A stretch of DNA of 64,000 bases from an uncultured Rikenellaceae bacterium (GTDB taxonomy: Bacteria > Bacteroidota > Bacteroidia > Bacteroidales > Rikenellaceae): contig CAMLTW010000005.1 in the NCBI GenBank assembly GCA_946486375.1, positions 124,001 to 188,000 on the forward strand, given 5' to 3'. Below are positions 6,584 through 15,316 of this stretch, piece by piece. Positions within the stretch are counted from its first letter, which is position 1, and every line of letters starts with the position of its first letter. The notes under the pieces were generated by a model, which was not told where the DNA came from, ran no database searches, and worked only from the letters and a program-made list of their open reading frames with translations. The position numbers were made by a program, and so were the translations under genes.

Positions 6584-8452
6584 ATGAGCGAAACAAACGA
6601 AAACGCCGTGAAGGAAACGAAGGTTTCCAACGCATCGGTTCCCGTGGAAAATTTCGACTGGAACGCCTTTGAAAACGATCTGGGTGTCTACTCCGACAGC
6701 CGGGAAAACATTACCCAATCGTACGACCAGACCCTCTCGAAGATTCAGGTCGGCGAAGTGGTGGAAGGTACCGTGATCGGTATCAACAAACGGGAAGTGG
6801 TCGTGAACATCGGCTACAAATCGGACGGCATCATTCCGGTGGCCGAATTCCGTTACAACCCCGAACTGGCCATCGGCGAAAAAGTCGAAGTGTACGTCGA
6901 AAGCGCGGAAGACAAGAAAGGTCAGCTGGTGCTCTCGCACAAGAAGGCCCGTCAGCTGCGTTCCTGGGATCGCGTGAACGAAGCGCTCGAAAAGGACGAA
7001 GTCATCAAGGGATACATCAAGTGCCGCACCAAGGGCGGTATGATCGTGGACGTGTTCGGCATCGAGGCGTTCCTGCCGGGATCGCAGATCGACGTGAAAC
7101 CGATCCGCGACTACGATATATACGTGGGCAAGACCATGGAATTCAAGGTGGTGAAGATCAACCAGGAATTCCGCAACGTCGTGGTATCCCACAAGGCGCT
7201 GATCGAGGCCGAACTCGAACAGCAGAAGATGGAAATCATCTCCAAGCTGGAAAAAGGACAGATTCTGGAAGGTACGGTCAAGAACATCACCTCCTACGGG
7301 GTATTCATCGACCTGGGCGGCGTGGACGGTCTGATCCACATCACCGACCTGTCATGGGGCCGCGTGAACCATCCGGAAGAAGTGCTGCAGCTCGACCAGA
7401 AGCTCAACGTCGTGATCCTGGATTTCGACGATGCCAAGAAGCGGATCGCTCTCGGTTTGAAACAGCTGACCCCGCATCCGTGGGATGCCCTGAGCGCCGA
7501 CCTCAAGGTAGGCGACAAGGTGAAGGGGAAAGTGGTCGTGATGGCCGACTACGGAGCTTTCGTGGAAATCGCTCCGGGCGTGGAAGGACTGATCCACGTA
7601 TCGGAAATGTCCTGGTCGCAGCACCTGCGTTCCGCTCAGGAATTCATGAAGGTGGGCGATGAGGTGGAAGCCGTGATCCTGACCCTCGACCGGGAAGACC
7701 GGAAGATGTCGCTGGGGATCAAACAGCTGACCAAAGACCCGTGGGAAGACATCGAAACCCGCTATCCGGTAGGCTCGCGTCACACGGCTCGGGTGCGCAA
7801 CTTCACCAATTTCGGGGTGTTCGTCGAAATCGAAGAAGGGGTGGACGGCCTGATTCATATCTCCGACCTGAGCTGGACGAAGAAGGTGAAACATCCGTCG
7901 GAATTCACGCAAATCGGCGCGGATATTGATGTGATCGTGCTGGAAATCGACAAGGAAAACCGTCGGTTGAGTCTGGGACACAAGCAGCTGGAAGAAAATC
8001 CGTGGAATGCGCTCGAAGGCGTTTACGCCGTCGATACCGTGCATGAAGGGACGATCGCCGAAATCTCCGAAAAGGGAGCCGTGATTTCCCTGCCGGAAGG
8101 CGTCGAAGGCTTCGTGACCACCAAACAGCTGGCCAAAGCCGACGGTACGTCGGTGAAAGTGGGCGACGTGCTGCCGTTCAAAGTGATCGAATTCTCGAAG
8201 GGCACGAAGCGGATTCTGCTTTCGCACACCCGTGTGAACGACGATACCAGAAGGTCGGACGACCGGGAAGACCGGAAGCCGAAGGAACAGAGCACGCAGA
8301 GCGCGGTGAAAAAGCTGAATTCCCAGATGGAAAAAACCACGCTGGGAGACATTTCCGGACTGGCCGAACTGAAGGCGCAGATGGAAGGAAATGCGGCGGC
8401 TGCAGCGGCTGATGCCAAAGCGGCGGCGGAAGAAGGCAATAAGGAAGAGTAG
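6584..8452 (+). CDS. rpsA: 30S ribosomal protein S1
   Basis: A 622-residue multi-S1-domain RNA-binding protein that helps the small subunit bind and unfold mRNA. Six OB-fold repeats can be followed: GEVVEGTVIGINKREVVVNIG, then a second, diverged one, then four with the signature GVFIDLGGVDGLIHITDLSW or close relatives (YGAFVEIAPGVEGLIHVSEM, FGVFVEIEEGVDGLIHISDL), each followed by KKRIALGLKQL-type strands. The tail from about residue 560 is charged and then Ala-rich and probably disordered. I prefer the ATG at 6584 (MSETNENA); an in-frame ATG at 6548 would add MSNTLTTCKLVN, which is atypical. A terminator follows the stop. Confidence 0.96.
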   Translation: MSETNENAVKETKVSNASVPVENFDWNAFENDLGVYSDSRENITQSYDQTLSKIQVGEVVEGTVIGINKREVVVNIGYKSDGIIPVAEFRYNPELAIGEKVEVYVESAEDKKGQLVLSHKKARQLRSWDRVNEALEKDEVIKGYIKCRTKGGMIVDVFGIEAFLPGSQIDVKPIRDYDIYVGKTMEFKVVKINQEFRNVVVSHKALIEAELEQQKMEIISKLEKGQILEGTVKNITSYGVFIDLGGVDGLIHITDLSWGRVNHPEEVLQLDQKLNVVILDFDDAKKRIALGLKQLTPHPWDALSADLKVGDKVKGKVVVMADYGAFVEIAPGVEGLIHVSEMSWSQHLRSAQEFMKVGDEVEAVILTLDREDRKMSLGIKQLTKDPWEDIETRYPVGSRHTARVRNFTNFGVFVEIEEGVDGLIHISDLSWTKKVKHPSEFTQIGADIDVIVLEIDKENRRLSLGHKQLEENPWNALEGVYAVDTVHEGTIAEISEKGAVISLPEGVEGFVTTKQLAKADGTSVKVGDVLPFKVIEFSKGTKRILLSHTRVNDDTRRSDDREDRKPKEQSTQSAVKKLNSQMEKTTLGDISGLAELKAQMEGNAAAAAADAKAAAEEGNKEE

Positions 8453-8503
8453 AGTAGCAAGAGCGTGGCGGTATATCCGCAACCGATATTGCAGCGAAAG
8501 AGC

Positions 8504-8545
8504 GGCCCGGCTTTTCGGTATTCCCGGAAAACCGGGCCACTTTTT
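8504..8545 (+). terminator. rpsA terminator
   Basis: GGCCCGG (8504-8510) pairs with CCGGGCC (8532-8538), with TTTTC/GAAAA pairing inside, followed by ACTTTTT. It ends 22 bp before the rnz start, so rnz is probably expressed by readthrough or from a promoter I cannot identify. Confidence 0.75.
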
Positions 8546-8566
8546 GGTTTAAAAAAAGAGAAACGG

Positions 8567-9499
8567 ATGACATTCAGGGCAACCATACTCGGAAGCGGTT
8601 CGGCCATGCCGACGGCGGGCAGGCACAATTCGGCCCACGTGCTTGACGTGCACGAACAGTTTTACCTGATCGACTGCGGGGAAGGGACGCAAATGCAACT
8701 GCGCCGGTACGGAATCAGTCCGCTGAAACTGCATTCGATTTTCATCACCCACCTGCACGGCGATCATGTGTTCGGGCTGCCGGGGCTGATTTCCAGCATG
8801 AATGCGATGCGGCGCAGAACGCCGCTTTACATCTACGGGGTGCATCCGTTGGACGAACTGCTCGCGCATCACCGCCGGTATTTCGATCCCGTGACCGAAT
8901 TCGATATCGTTTACCGGGAAGTGGACGCCCGCAGGAACGAAAGGGTGTTCGAGAACAAGGTCATGGAAGTGTTCACCGTTCCGCTGCGGCATCGGGTGCC
9001 GACGACGGGATACCTGTTCCGGGAAAAGCGGCCCGGCCTCAACGTGCGGAAGGAGATGATCGGCCCTTACGGGCTTACCCTGAAAGAGATCGTCGGTTTG
9101 AAGAGAGGAGAAGATCTGGTGCGGGAGGACGGCACGACGGTTCCGAATGCAGAGCTGACCTATACTCCTTATGAACCGCGGTCGTATGCCCATCTGAGCG
9201 ATACGCTCTATTCTCCCAAGGCGGCGGAGCTGGTGAAAGGGGTGGATTTGCTCTACCACGAAGCCACTTATCTGGATGCCGACCGGAAGACCGCCCGGCA
9301 AAACGGTCACTCCACGGCTTTGCAGGCGGCCAAGGCGGCCGTGCTGGCGGATGCCGGGCAACTGTTGCTGGGGCATTTCTCGGCCCGCTATAAGGATGAA
9401 AACCTTTTTCTGGAAGAAGCCCGACAGATATTTCCGAACACCCTGCTGGCACGGGAGGGGGAAACGGTGGAAATTCCTGTGCGGCGTCGGCGGAAGTGA
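8567..9499 (+). CDS. rnz: Ribonuclease Z
   Basis: A 310-residue metallo-beta-lactamase-fold endonuclease that trims the 3' trailer of tRNA precursors. The zinc motif THLHGDH is at residues 61-67 after the GSGSAMPT turn (9-16). Further ligand positions are seen in PLRHRVPTTGYLF, YHEATY and GHFSARY near the C-terminus. Length matches bacterial RNase Z. The ATG at 8567 is chosen because the fold starts directly with MTFRATILGSGSA; an earlier in-frame ATG at 8465 would run through the rpsA terminator. Confidence 0.95.
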   Translation: MTFRATILGSGSAMPTAGRHNSAHVLDVHEQFYLIDCGEGTQMQLRRYGISPLKLHSIFITHLHGDHVFGLPGLISSMNAMRRRTPLYIYGVHPLDELLAHHRRYFDPVTEFDIVYREVDARRNERVFENKVMEVFTVPLRHRVPTTGYLFREKRPGLNVRKEMIGPYGLTLKEIVGLKRGEDLVREDGTTVPNAELTYTPYEPRSYAHLSDTLYSPKAAELVKGVDLLYHEATYLDADRKTARQNGHSTALQAAKAAVLADAGQLLLGHFSARYKDENLFLEEARQIFPNTLLAREGETVEIPVRRRRK

Positions 9500-9859
9500 C
9501 GCGGCCTCGTTTGTCTTCCCGGATCGTTTCGGAGGATGAATATACGAACAATTCGACTCTCAGTCTATCGATTTCTTCCTGAGACAGGCTTAACTTTTTT
9601 GTCTTCCGTTGGGGCCGGCGACTACCTGCCAGTCATTGACCCCGAGCCCGGTTAGGGTAAATGTCCGAAGTAAGCCATTACAAATCCGGTCGCTTCCCAT
9701 TCGAGGGAAAAAGACATTAGCGACATGGACTGGTATAAAGATGTATTCGCTTCCCAGAAGCGCTTTTTTACATGCCTCGTTCGAATCGTGTTTCCATGTT
9801 TCAAGCTTTCCCATTGCTTGCCTGCATCCGATACCAAAGACACACGTTTCCCCGAATAG
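9500..9859. other. Gap between rnz and the susD-like gene
   Basis: No confident gene. On the minus strand one frame reads through 9814-9590 and ends TFTLTGLGVNDWQV before the stop, a little like the last strand of fimbrillin-type proteins, and another frame continues from the SusD side. Neither has a good start or full domain. It may be the remnant of a cell-surface protein gene, but I cannot support that further. Confidence 0.3.
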
Positions 9860-11569
9860 TTACCATTCCGGATTTTGTCCCAGTCCGGGAGTGCGGGTAA
9901 GCTGGCCCGACGGGATGGGATAGAGGTAGTATTTCTTATCGTACGTCCTTTTGTTTCCAGAACGGGTGTCCAGGTAATATCTGTCATATTTTTGGACGGT
10001 CGTTATCTCTGTCCTCGGCGCCGCCGTGGCAACTCCCAGAACGATATCGGGATATGCGTCTGTATCCAACTTATTCAACTGATGCCAGCGCACCAGGTCC
10101 CAGTAGCGGGTGTTATTGTCGAACATCAGTTCGCAACGACGTTCCCGCCGGATCTCCCAAAGCAGGTCGCTGACACCGATCGTATTTTTAGGATCACTGA
10201 AACCGGGACGGGGAAGAAGGTCTGGCAACTGGGCCCTGGCGCGCAGCTCATTCAATCCGGCCAGATCGCTCTCCGATACGCTTCCCGCACCCAGCTCTGC
10301 CAGTTCGGCGCAGGCTTCTGCGTATTGCAAATAAACCACCGAGAGCCAGAACAGCGGCGCATCGGTATAGTTTCCTCCCGGAACGTTTCTGTCCGTGGCA
10401 TCCAACTCCTTGTTATCGTATTTACAGATGCCGTATCCGGTAGTGGAAGTCATCGGCAGTCCCGAAGCGAAACGAATAAAGGGACATCCGATAAAACATT
10501 GAGCGGTATCTATGGTCAGCCCCAGCCGGGCATCGCGAAGTTTCAGTATCTCAAAAATGGAATACACAGTAGTCGTACCGGTTTCGATCTTATGGGGCAG
10601 ATCGTTTATATTCGTTTCTGATGTTACGCTTACCGGTTTGCCATCCTTTCTGAACAGGTAAGATTCGAATGCATCTTTGCTCATTCCGAAGATCGGGACG
10701 GACGAGGAGGTAGCGGCGATCAGCGAATGCCTCTTCCCGCCGACTGCATAATCTTTATAGAAGATCATTTCGGGATTGGAGCTCAGATCCGTAGAATTGT
10801 AATTCCCCTGGTACGAATCGTTGAGTCGATAATCTTGCGCTGTGATATAAGTACAAGCCTTCTTTGCTTCTTCGAGAAAATCGGACGCACCATCCGTGTC
10901 GGGTGCTTTCTGCCCGTCCGCCTCCGAACGGTATTTACGGAACGTGCCTTCGTACAAACAGATTTCGGCCTTCATGGCATTGGCTACGGCACGATTGAAG
11001 GTGGTTTTCGAGTTGTTCTCATCCGTATTCGTGCAAGCATAGTTCAGATCCGCCAGCACTTTGCTCATTACGATGTCCCGATCGATACGTGCACCCGAAA
11101 GCAGATAACCGTCTTTGGAAATGTCCGCTGAGTGTTCCGTCCACGGTAGGTTACCGTACATCCGCACCAAATGATAGTAATGCCACCCACGCATAAGGCG
11201 TCCTACAGCGGTCCAGTGGATCTGACGTGCCTCGGACATGGGAACATCGGCAATTTTTTCCAAGAGCAAGTTGGCTCGGCGTATTGCTTTCCACCCTTCG
11301 TTCCAGGTCGGACTATTCGACGGAACGTCCGTGTATGTCCACTTGGCTACCCCAGTTATGGCTTGGTCATCCGATAGGAGTTTAAAGTAAGAATCGCCTT
11401 CCTTGGTTCCCTCTCCGTAACCGGAGAATCCTTCATAAAACTCGTTGCAATACGCTGAAACGCTATCCTCATCGATCCAATCCGGATTTACGTCCGGTCC
11501 CGATTCATCTTTCGTACATCCGACAAGCAACACAGCCGCTGAAAGTACAATTTTGTAAATATTTTTCAT
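9860..11569 (-). CDS. SusD/RagB-family outer-membrane lipoprotein, without an adjacent SusC
   Basis: A 569-residue surface lipoprotein that would bind a glycan or other nutrient and pass it to a SusC-type TonB-dependent transporter. The signal peptide ends in the lipobox LLVGC with Cys18. Family marks are the TPR-like N-terminal helices (WKAIRRANLLLEKIADVP), RGWHYYHLVRMYGNLPW, FWLSVVYLQYAEACAEL, and the C-terminal EIRRERRCELMFDNNTRYWDLVRW and YLYPIPSGQL. Length is normal and no frame break is seen. Normally susC lies directly upstream; here the upstream gene is an AraC-type regulator, so the transporter must be elsewhere or lost. Confidence 0.93.
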   Translation of the reverse strand: MKNIYKIVLSAAVLLVGCTKDESGPDVNPDWIDEDSVSAYCNEFYEGFSGYGEGTKEGDSYFKLLSDDQAITGVAKWTYTDVPSNSPTWNEGWKAIRRANLLLEKIADVPMSEARQIHWTAVGRLMRGWHYYHLVRMYGNLPWTEHSADISKDGYLLSGARIDRDIVMSKVLADLNYACTNTDENNSKTTFNRAVANAMKAEICLYEGTFRKYRSEADGQKAPDTDGASDFLEEAKKACTYITAQDYRLNDSYQGNYNSTDLSSNPEMIFYKDYAVGGKRHSLIAATSSSVPIFGMSKDAFESYLFRKDGKPVSVTSETNINDLPHKIETGTTTVYSIFEILKLRDARLGLTIDTAQCFIGCPFIRFASGLPMTSTTGYGICKYDNKELDATDRNVPGGNYTDAPLFWLSVVYLQYAEACAELAELGAGSVSESDLAGLNELRARAQLPDLLPRPGFSDPKNTIGVSDLLWEIRRERRCELMFDNNTRYWDLVRWHQLNKLDTDAYPDIVLGVATAAPRTEITTVQKYDRYYLDTRSGNKRTYDKKYYLYPIPSGQLTRTPGLGQNPEW

Positions 11570-11726
11570 AATCGATGCTTTGATTTTTAGTATGTCCTTC
11601 TCAAATCCGTATCGGTTCCGTCCGCTATCCGGCTTAATTAAAACAGAAATAACGTTTTATTGTTTCCCGAATCAAAATTAGTCAATAAAGAAAAGACGGA
11701 AGTCCCAATGCGAAATTAAGCAGGTG

Positions 11727-11791
11727 TCAAAACTACAATCCTGAAAATACGCGGTATCGTTACTACAAAACGAGTTTCAAAAATACAATCC
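11727..11791 (-). promoter_or_regulatory. Pair of 15-bp direct repeats 50 bp apart, candidate operator
   Basis: TCAAAACTACAATCC (11727-11741) and TCAAAAATACAATCC (11777-11791) match at 14 of 15 positions and start exactly 50 bp apart, five helical turns. They lie just past the stop of the AraC-type gene and 158-222 bp upstream of the susD-like start. This position and spacing fit binding of a dimeric AraC-family activator. Confidence 0.5.
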
Positions 11792-11800
11792 GGAGGTTTT

Positions 11801-12886
11801 TCATTCGTCCGGATGCAGGTTTTGCAGGTATTCGGAAGGGATGGTACCGGTCAGTTTTCGGAAGTAACGCAGGGCGGTGTTCTTCGAGCGGAACCCGACG
11901 TTGAAGAAGGTGTCCTGAATGTTGATCCGGCGGTCGGTCGCGGCTATCTTGAGAAACTCGGCGATCCGGCGACGGTTGATAAAGTGCCTGTAATCGTCGT
12001 ATCCGTGTCGGCGGATGAGGTTGGCAATGGTCGTGCGATTACTGCCCAACTGTTTAGCGACGTTTTCAAGCGTGAGATCGGGATTTCGCCAGAGTTCTTC
12101 CTCTTCCATCAACCGGTTCAGTTCACGCCAAAGCGGGAAGGAATCGGCCTCCGACGCCTCCGGTTCTGGGCTGACCGAAACGATATCCGTCTTAGGGACA
12201 GAACCAGCCGGGACCATTATCCGCAGGTAAAGCTCCTGATAGGTCACAGCGAGACAAAGCGCCATGCAATAAGCGATATGGAGTGCATTCACGAGCGTGT
12301 AGCCGGTCAGCATGGAAAACAGGTACAGCACGGCTATCCCTTGTGTCCCTACGGTGTAAAGCATAATCCACCTATTGTCGGCGCTACTTCTAGCCCAGTT
12401 GTGCGGGATGCACAGCAATACGAAACACATCGGAATGAACAGGGCTAAAATTACCAGCCGTATCCATACGTTGAACTCCCCTGCGTAGACGGATATTTGT
12501 GAAAAAGAGTCCAGATGCCGGATATCGGGAGTAAAGAGCAGGATTGCATTGAACATGATCCACGGAAGGGCCATTACCAGCATCTTTTTTGCCGACAGCC
12601 AGCCAGGACGGATTACCTCGATGGGATAGAGGAAAAAGAGCAGGATGGTAAACAATCCGCTGTTCAGGTCAGACGGAAGCAACACTTCGTCGGAAACGGG
12701 CCATCCCCGATAGCCCATCAGCACTCGGACGAGTACTGCGATTCCGCAAAGCGTGAAACACCATGCGAGCATCGTGCGTGAACGGTCTCCGTATTTTCGG
12801 CGCATGAACAGCAACCAACCGCATAGCAGCGTCCCGAACGCCGTAAAGTGCAGGACGAGGTTCAATATGTCGTTTTCTATCTCCAT
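11801..12886 (-). CDS. Membrane-anchored AraC-family transcriptional regulator
   Basis: A 361-residue regulator with an N-terminal block of about six or seven hydrophobic helices (residues 8-230) and a C-terminal AraC-type double helix-turn-helix. The DNA-binding part reads LTLENVAKQLGSNRTTIANLI, DYRHFINRRRIAEF and IQDTFFNVGFRSKNTALRYFRKLTG, the usual AraC signature. The membrane half suggests it senses something at or in the membrane. I chose ATG 12886 (MEIENDILNLVL), because the 34 extra residues from an upstream ATG at 12988 are Pro-rich and lack family character. It lies directly upstream of the SusD gene on the same strand and likely controls it. Confidence 0.85.
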   Translation of the reverse strand: MEIENDILNLVLHFTAFGTLLCGWLLFMRRKYGDRSRTMLAWCFTLCGIAVLVRVLMGYRGWPVSDEVLLPSDLNSGLFTILLFFLYPIEVIRPGWLSAKKMLVMALPWIMFNAILLFTPDIRHLDSFSQISVYAGEFNVWIRLVILALFIPMCFVLLCIPHNWARSSADNRWIMLYTVGTQGIAVLYLFSMLTGYTLVNALHIAYCMALCLAVTYQELYLRIMVPAGSVPKTDIVSVSPEPEASEADSFPLWRELNRLMEEEELWRNPDLTLENVAKQLGSNRTTIANLIRRHGYDDYRHFINRRRIAEFLKIAATDRRINIQDTFFNVGFRSKNTALRYFRKLTGTIPSEYLQNLHPDE

Positions 12887-13375
12887 CGGTGCAAACGGTG
12901 GCAGTTGTAGTCCGACCGGGATAACTTCTGCTTCTCTTTCTCCTGCCGGTACGGGTGTCAGCGGAAAAACCAAGGGTTCATGACCCAAATGTAATATAAA
13001 ATAAAAGAAATATAACTTTGTTAGCGTTTGGAAACGGAATAATATATCATGCTCCCACCGAAAGATTAACGGTCGTTACCTTTTAGGTTAATGGATGTTT
13101 GGACGAAACGTAACACACGATGGGTAACGATTTTATGGGTCGTGTGTATTTTCGGTTTATTAATATATTCGGTACCTTTGCGGCATGTTGAAGACTTTCC
13201 ATTCATCGGATTCGGTGCTGTAAACAATCTGCGCGTCTCGTGCGGGTTGTCCTTTCGTTGGTTCTCGGGTAGTGCTGTCCGAGCATGATTTCTGTTACAT
13301 AGATTGATTTTTAATCGGTGTGCTTTGTCGACGGCATCGTTATGCTTTCGCAGGTACGCTGCATATATTGAAAAA
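12887..13375. other. Divergent intergenic region and long leader
   Basis: No protein gene is supported. On the plus strand there are two -7-type motifs: TAACTTTG at 13013-13020 and TACCTTTG at 13173-13180. Between them lies an 8-bp inverted repeat (13113-13120 with 13140-13147). If the second promoter is used, the methyltransferase has a leader of about 190 nt. Confidence 0.5.
13173..13180 (+). promoter_or_regulatory. Promoter -7 element of the methyltransferase gene
   Basis: TACCTTTG fits TAnnTTTG. It lies 25 bp downstream of the inverted repeat ACACACGA/TCGTGTGT (13113-13120 and 13140-13147), a possible operator. No perfect TTTG occurs at -33. Confidence 0.5.
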
Positions 13376-14155
13376 ATGAGCAACGAAAACAAAACCATTC
13401 ACGAATTCGATTTTCAACTGATCTGCGATTATTTTTCCAACATGGAACGACAAGGGCCCGGCAGCCCCGAAGCCACGCTGAAAGCCTTGAGCTTCGTAGA
13501 CAGCCTGACCGATCATTCCCTTATCGCCGATATCGGTTGCGGAACAGGCGGCCAGACCCTGGTGTTGGCTCGGCACGCACCGGGACAAATTACCGGACTC
13601 GATCTTTTTCCCGGCTTTATCGAGATTTTCAATCGCCATGCAAGGCAGTCGGGTTTGCAGGACAGGGTAAAGGGTATCGTCGGTTCGATGGATAACCTTC
13701 CTTTCGAGCGGAAATCTTTGGACCTGATCTGGTCGGAAGGGGCGATCTATAACATCGGCTTCGAACGGGGGCTGAAGGAGTGGCGGGAATATCTGAAACC
13801 GGGAGGCTACATCGTCGTTTCCGAAAGTTCGTGGTTTACGGACGAACGCCCGGCGGAGATTCATAAATTTTGGGTAGATGCATATCCCGAAATAGATACG
13901 ATCCCGAATCAGGTAGCCAAAATACATCGCGCAGGCTATCTGCCGATCGCTACCTTCATTCTGCCGGAAAGCTGCTGGACGGAGCATTATTTCGCGCCGA
14001 AGATCGCAGCCAGGCGGATTTTCCTCGATAAATATGCCGGAAACAAAACCGCGGAAGAGTTCGCTGCGCTTCAGGCTATGGAAGAAGAACTGTACACCAA
14101 ATACAAAGAGTACTACGGCTATACTTTCTTCATCGCTAAAAAGGCAGGGCGATGA
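13376..14155 (+). CDS. Class I SAM-dependent methyltransferase
   Basis: A 259-residue cytoplasmic methyltransferase. Motif [12 protein letters not shown] is at residues 50-60, the acidic end of strand 2 at GLDLFPGFI, motif post-I at [21 protein letters not shown] and the later [14 protein letters not shown]. The N-terminus ([15 protein letters not shown]) and the C-terminal [17 protein letters not shown] resemble small-molecule methyltransferases common in gut Bacteroidota. The substrate cannot be told. ATG 13376 follows an A-rich stretch; an upstream in-frame ATG at 13304 gives a Cys-rich, unlikely extension. A terminator follows. Confidence 0.88.
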   Translation: MSNENKTIHEFDFQLICDYFSNMERQGPGSPEATLKALSFVDSLTDHSLIADIGCGTGGQTLVLARHAPGQITGLDLFPGFIEIFNRHARQSGLQDRVKGIVGSMDNLPFERKSLDLIWSEGAIYNIGFERGLKEWREYLKPGGYIVVSESSWFTDERPAEIHKFWVDAYPEIDTIPNQVAKIHRAGYLPIATFILPESCWTEHYFAPKIAARRIFLDKYAGNKTAEEFAALQAMEEELYTKYKEYYGYTFFIAKKAGR

Positions 14156-14254
14156 TTGTCCAGGAGCCTTTGCGGTTCATGCTTCGACCCGTTGGAAAAC
14201 GGTTGGATCGGCGAAATATAAAAACGTAGAGCGAACCTTTAAGACCTTATTTGA

Positions 14255-14298
14255 GCAGTACAGGCGTTCTGTAGAAAGAACGCCTGCACTGCTTTTTC
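14255..14298 (+). terminator. Terminator after the methyltransferase gene
   Basis: GCAGTACAGGCGTTCT (14255-14270) pairs with AGAACGCCTGCACTGC, with one mismatch, followed by TTTTT. It faces the convergent mscS stop at 14317. Confidence 0.85.
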
Positions 14299-14316
14299 CC
14301 GAACCCGGAGTTCCTG

Positions 14317-15246
14317 TCACACCGTCTTTCGGGTGTCGGTTTCCGGACGGTAAAGGTGCACGTCCATCTGCGGGAACGGAATGTTGATGCCTTCGGCGGT
14401 GAACGTCTTGTAAACCTTTTCATTCAGGTCGAAATACACGTCCCAAAAATCCGCCGTGCTCGTCCAGGCACGGACGACCAGATTGACCGAACTGTCCCCC
14501 AAACTATTGAGGGCTACGAAATAGTCCGGCTCCGTCAGCACGCGCCCGTCTTCGCGCAACAGCCGGATCAGGATTCCCTTTGCCTTGTCGTAGTCGTCGC
14601 CGTAGGCGATGCCGAACGTCCAGTCCACCCGGCGCTTGTCTTCCCGCGAATAGTTGTTGATGATTCCGGTTGAAATCTGTCCGTTGGGCACCATGATCGT
14701 CTTGTTGTCCGGGGTGTTCATGACGGTGTTGATAAGCTGAATTTCCTTGACCGTGCCCAACTGACCCTGCGCCTCGATGAAGTCTCCCACCCGGTAGGGT
14801 TTGAAGATCAGAATCATGACGCCTCCCGCGAAATTCTGAAGCGTACCGCTCAGCGCCATACCGATGGCCAAACTGGCGGAGGCGAACACTGCGACGAAGG
14901 ACGTTGTGTTGATCCCCAATATTCCGATGATGGTGATGATGAGGAAGATCGTCAGCGTAATCTGCACCAGGCTCCGCAGGAAGGTTTGCAGGGAAGGATC
15001 TACTTTCCGGCGTTCCATGATCCGGGACATGCCGTGCCGGATGGAACGGATCAGCCAGCGTCCGACAAAATAAATGATGACGGCCACCAGGATTTTGGCT
15101 CCCAGATGGATGATTCCCCGCACGATGGTGTCGATGGCCTGTTGTACGGACATGTCCGAAAAAGCTTCCAGCTTCTGCATGAAGCCCGCATGGGCGACGG
15201 TATCCGCCGCGTTGGTCGCTTCGGCGACCAGAGGAAAGAGAAACAT
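14317..15246 (-). CDS. MscS-family small-conductance mechanosensitive channel
   Basis: A 309-residue inner-membrane channel that opens under membrane tension to release solutes. The pore helix TM3 is seen at about residues 117-140 with alternating Gly/Ala/Ser (FVAVFASASLAIGMALSGTL), followed by FAGGVMILIFKPYRVGDFIE and the beta domain GTVKEIQLINTVMNTPDNK with VPNGQI. Two further helices lie upstream (45-65 and 92-112). The N-terminal 40 residues are amphipathic and may hold a short extra segment. It lies 70 bp downstream of lepA on the same strand. Confidence 0.93.
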   Translation of the reverse strand: MFLFPLVAEATNAADTVAHAGFMQKLEAFSDMSVQQAIDTIVRGIIHLGAKILVAVIIYFVGRWLIRSIRHGMSRIMERRKVDPSLQTFLRSLVQITLTIFLIITIIGILGINTTSFVAVFASASLAIGMALSGTLQNFAGGVMILIFKPYRVGDFIEAQGQLGTVKEIQLINTVMNTPDNKTIMVPNGQISTGIINNYSREDKRRVDWTFGIAYGDDYDKAKGILIRLLREDGRVLTEPDYFVALNSLGDSSVNLVVRAWTSTADFWDVYFDLNEKVYKTFTAEGINIPFPQMDVHLYRPETDTRKTV

Positions 15247-15316
15247 GGCTTGGGTCTTAATGTATTTTATGGTATGAATCGGGTTGTTTCTTCGTCGTGT
15301 CGCATCCGACTGCGGA

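Noticed and set aside
13304-13375. N-terminal extension of the methyltransferase from an upstream ATG
   Set aside because: The 24 extra residues are Cys/Ala-rich and unlike the family; the ATG at 13376 gives a normal N-terminus.
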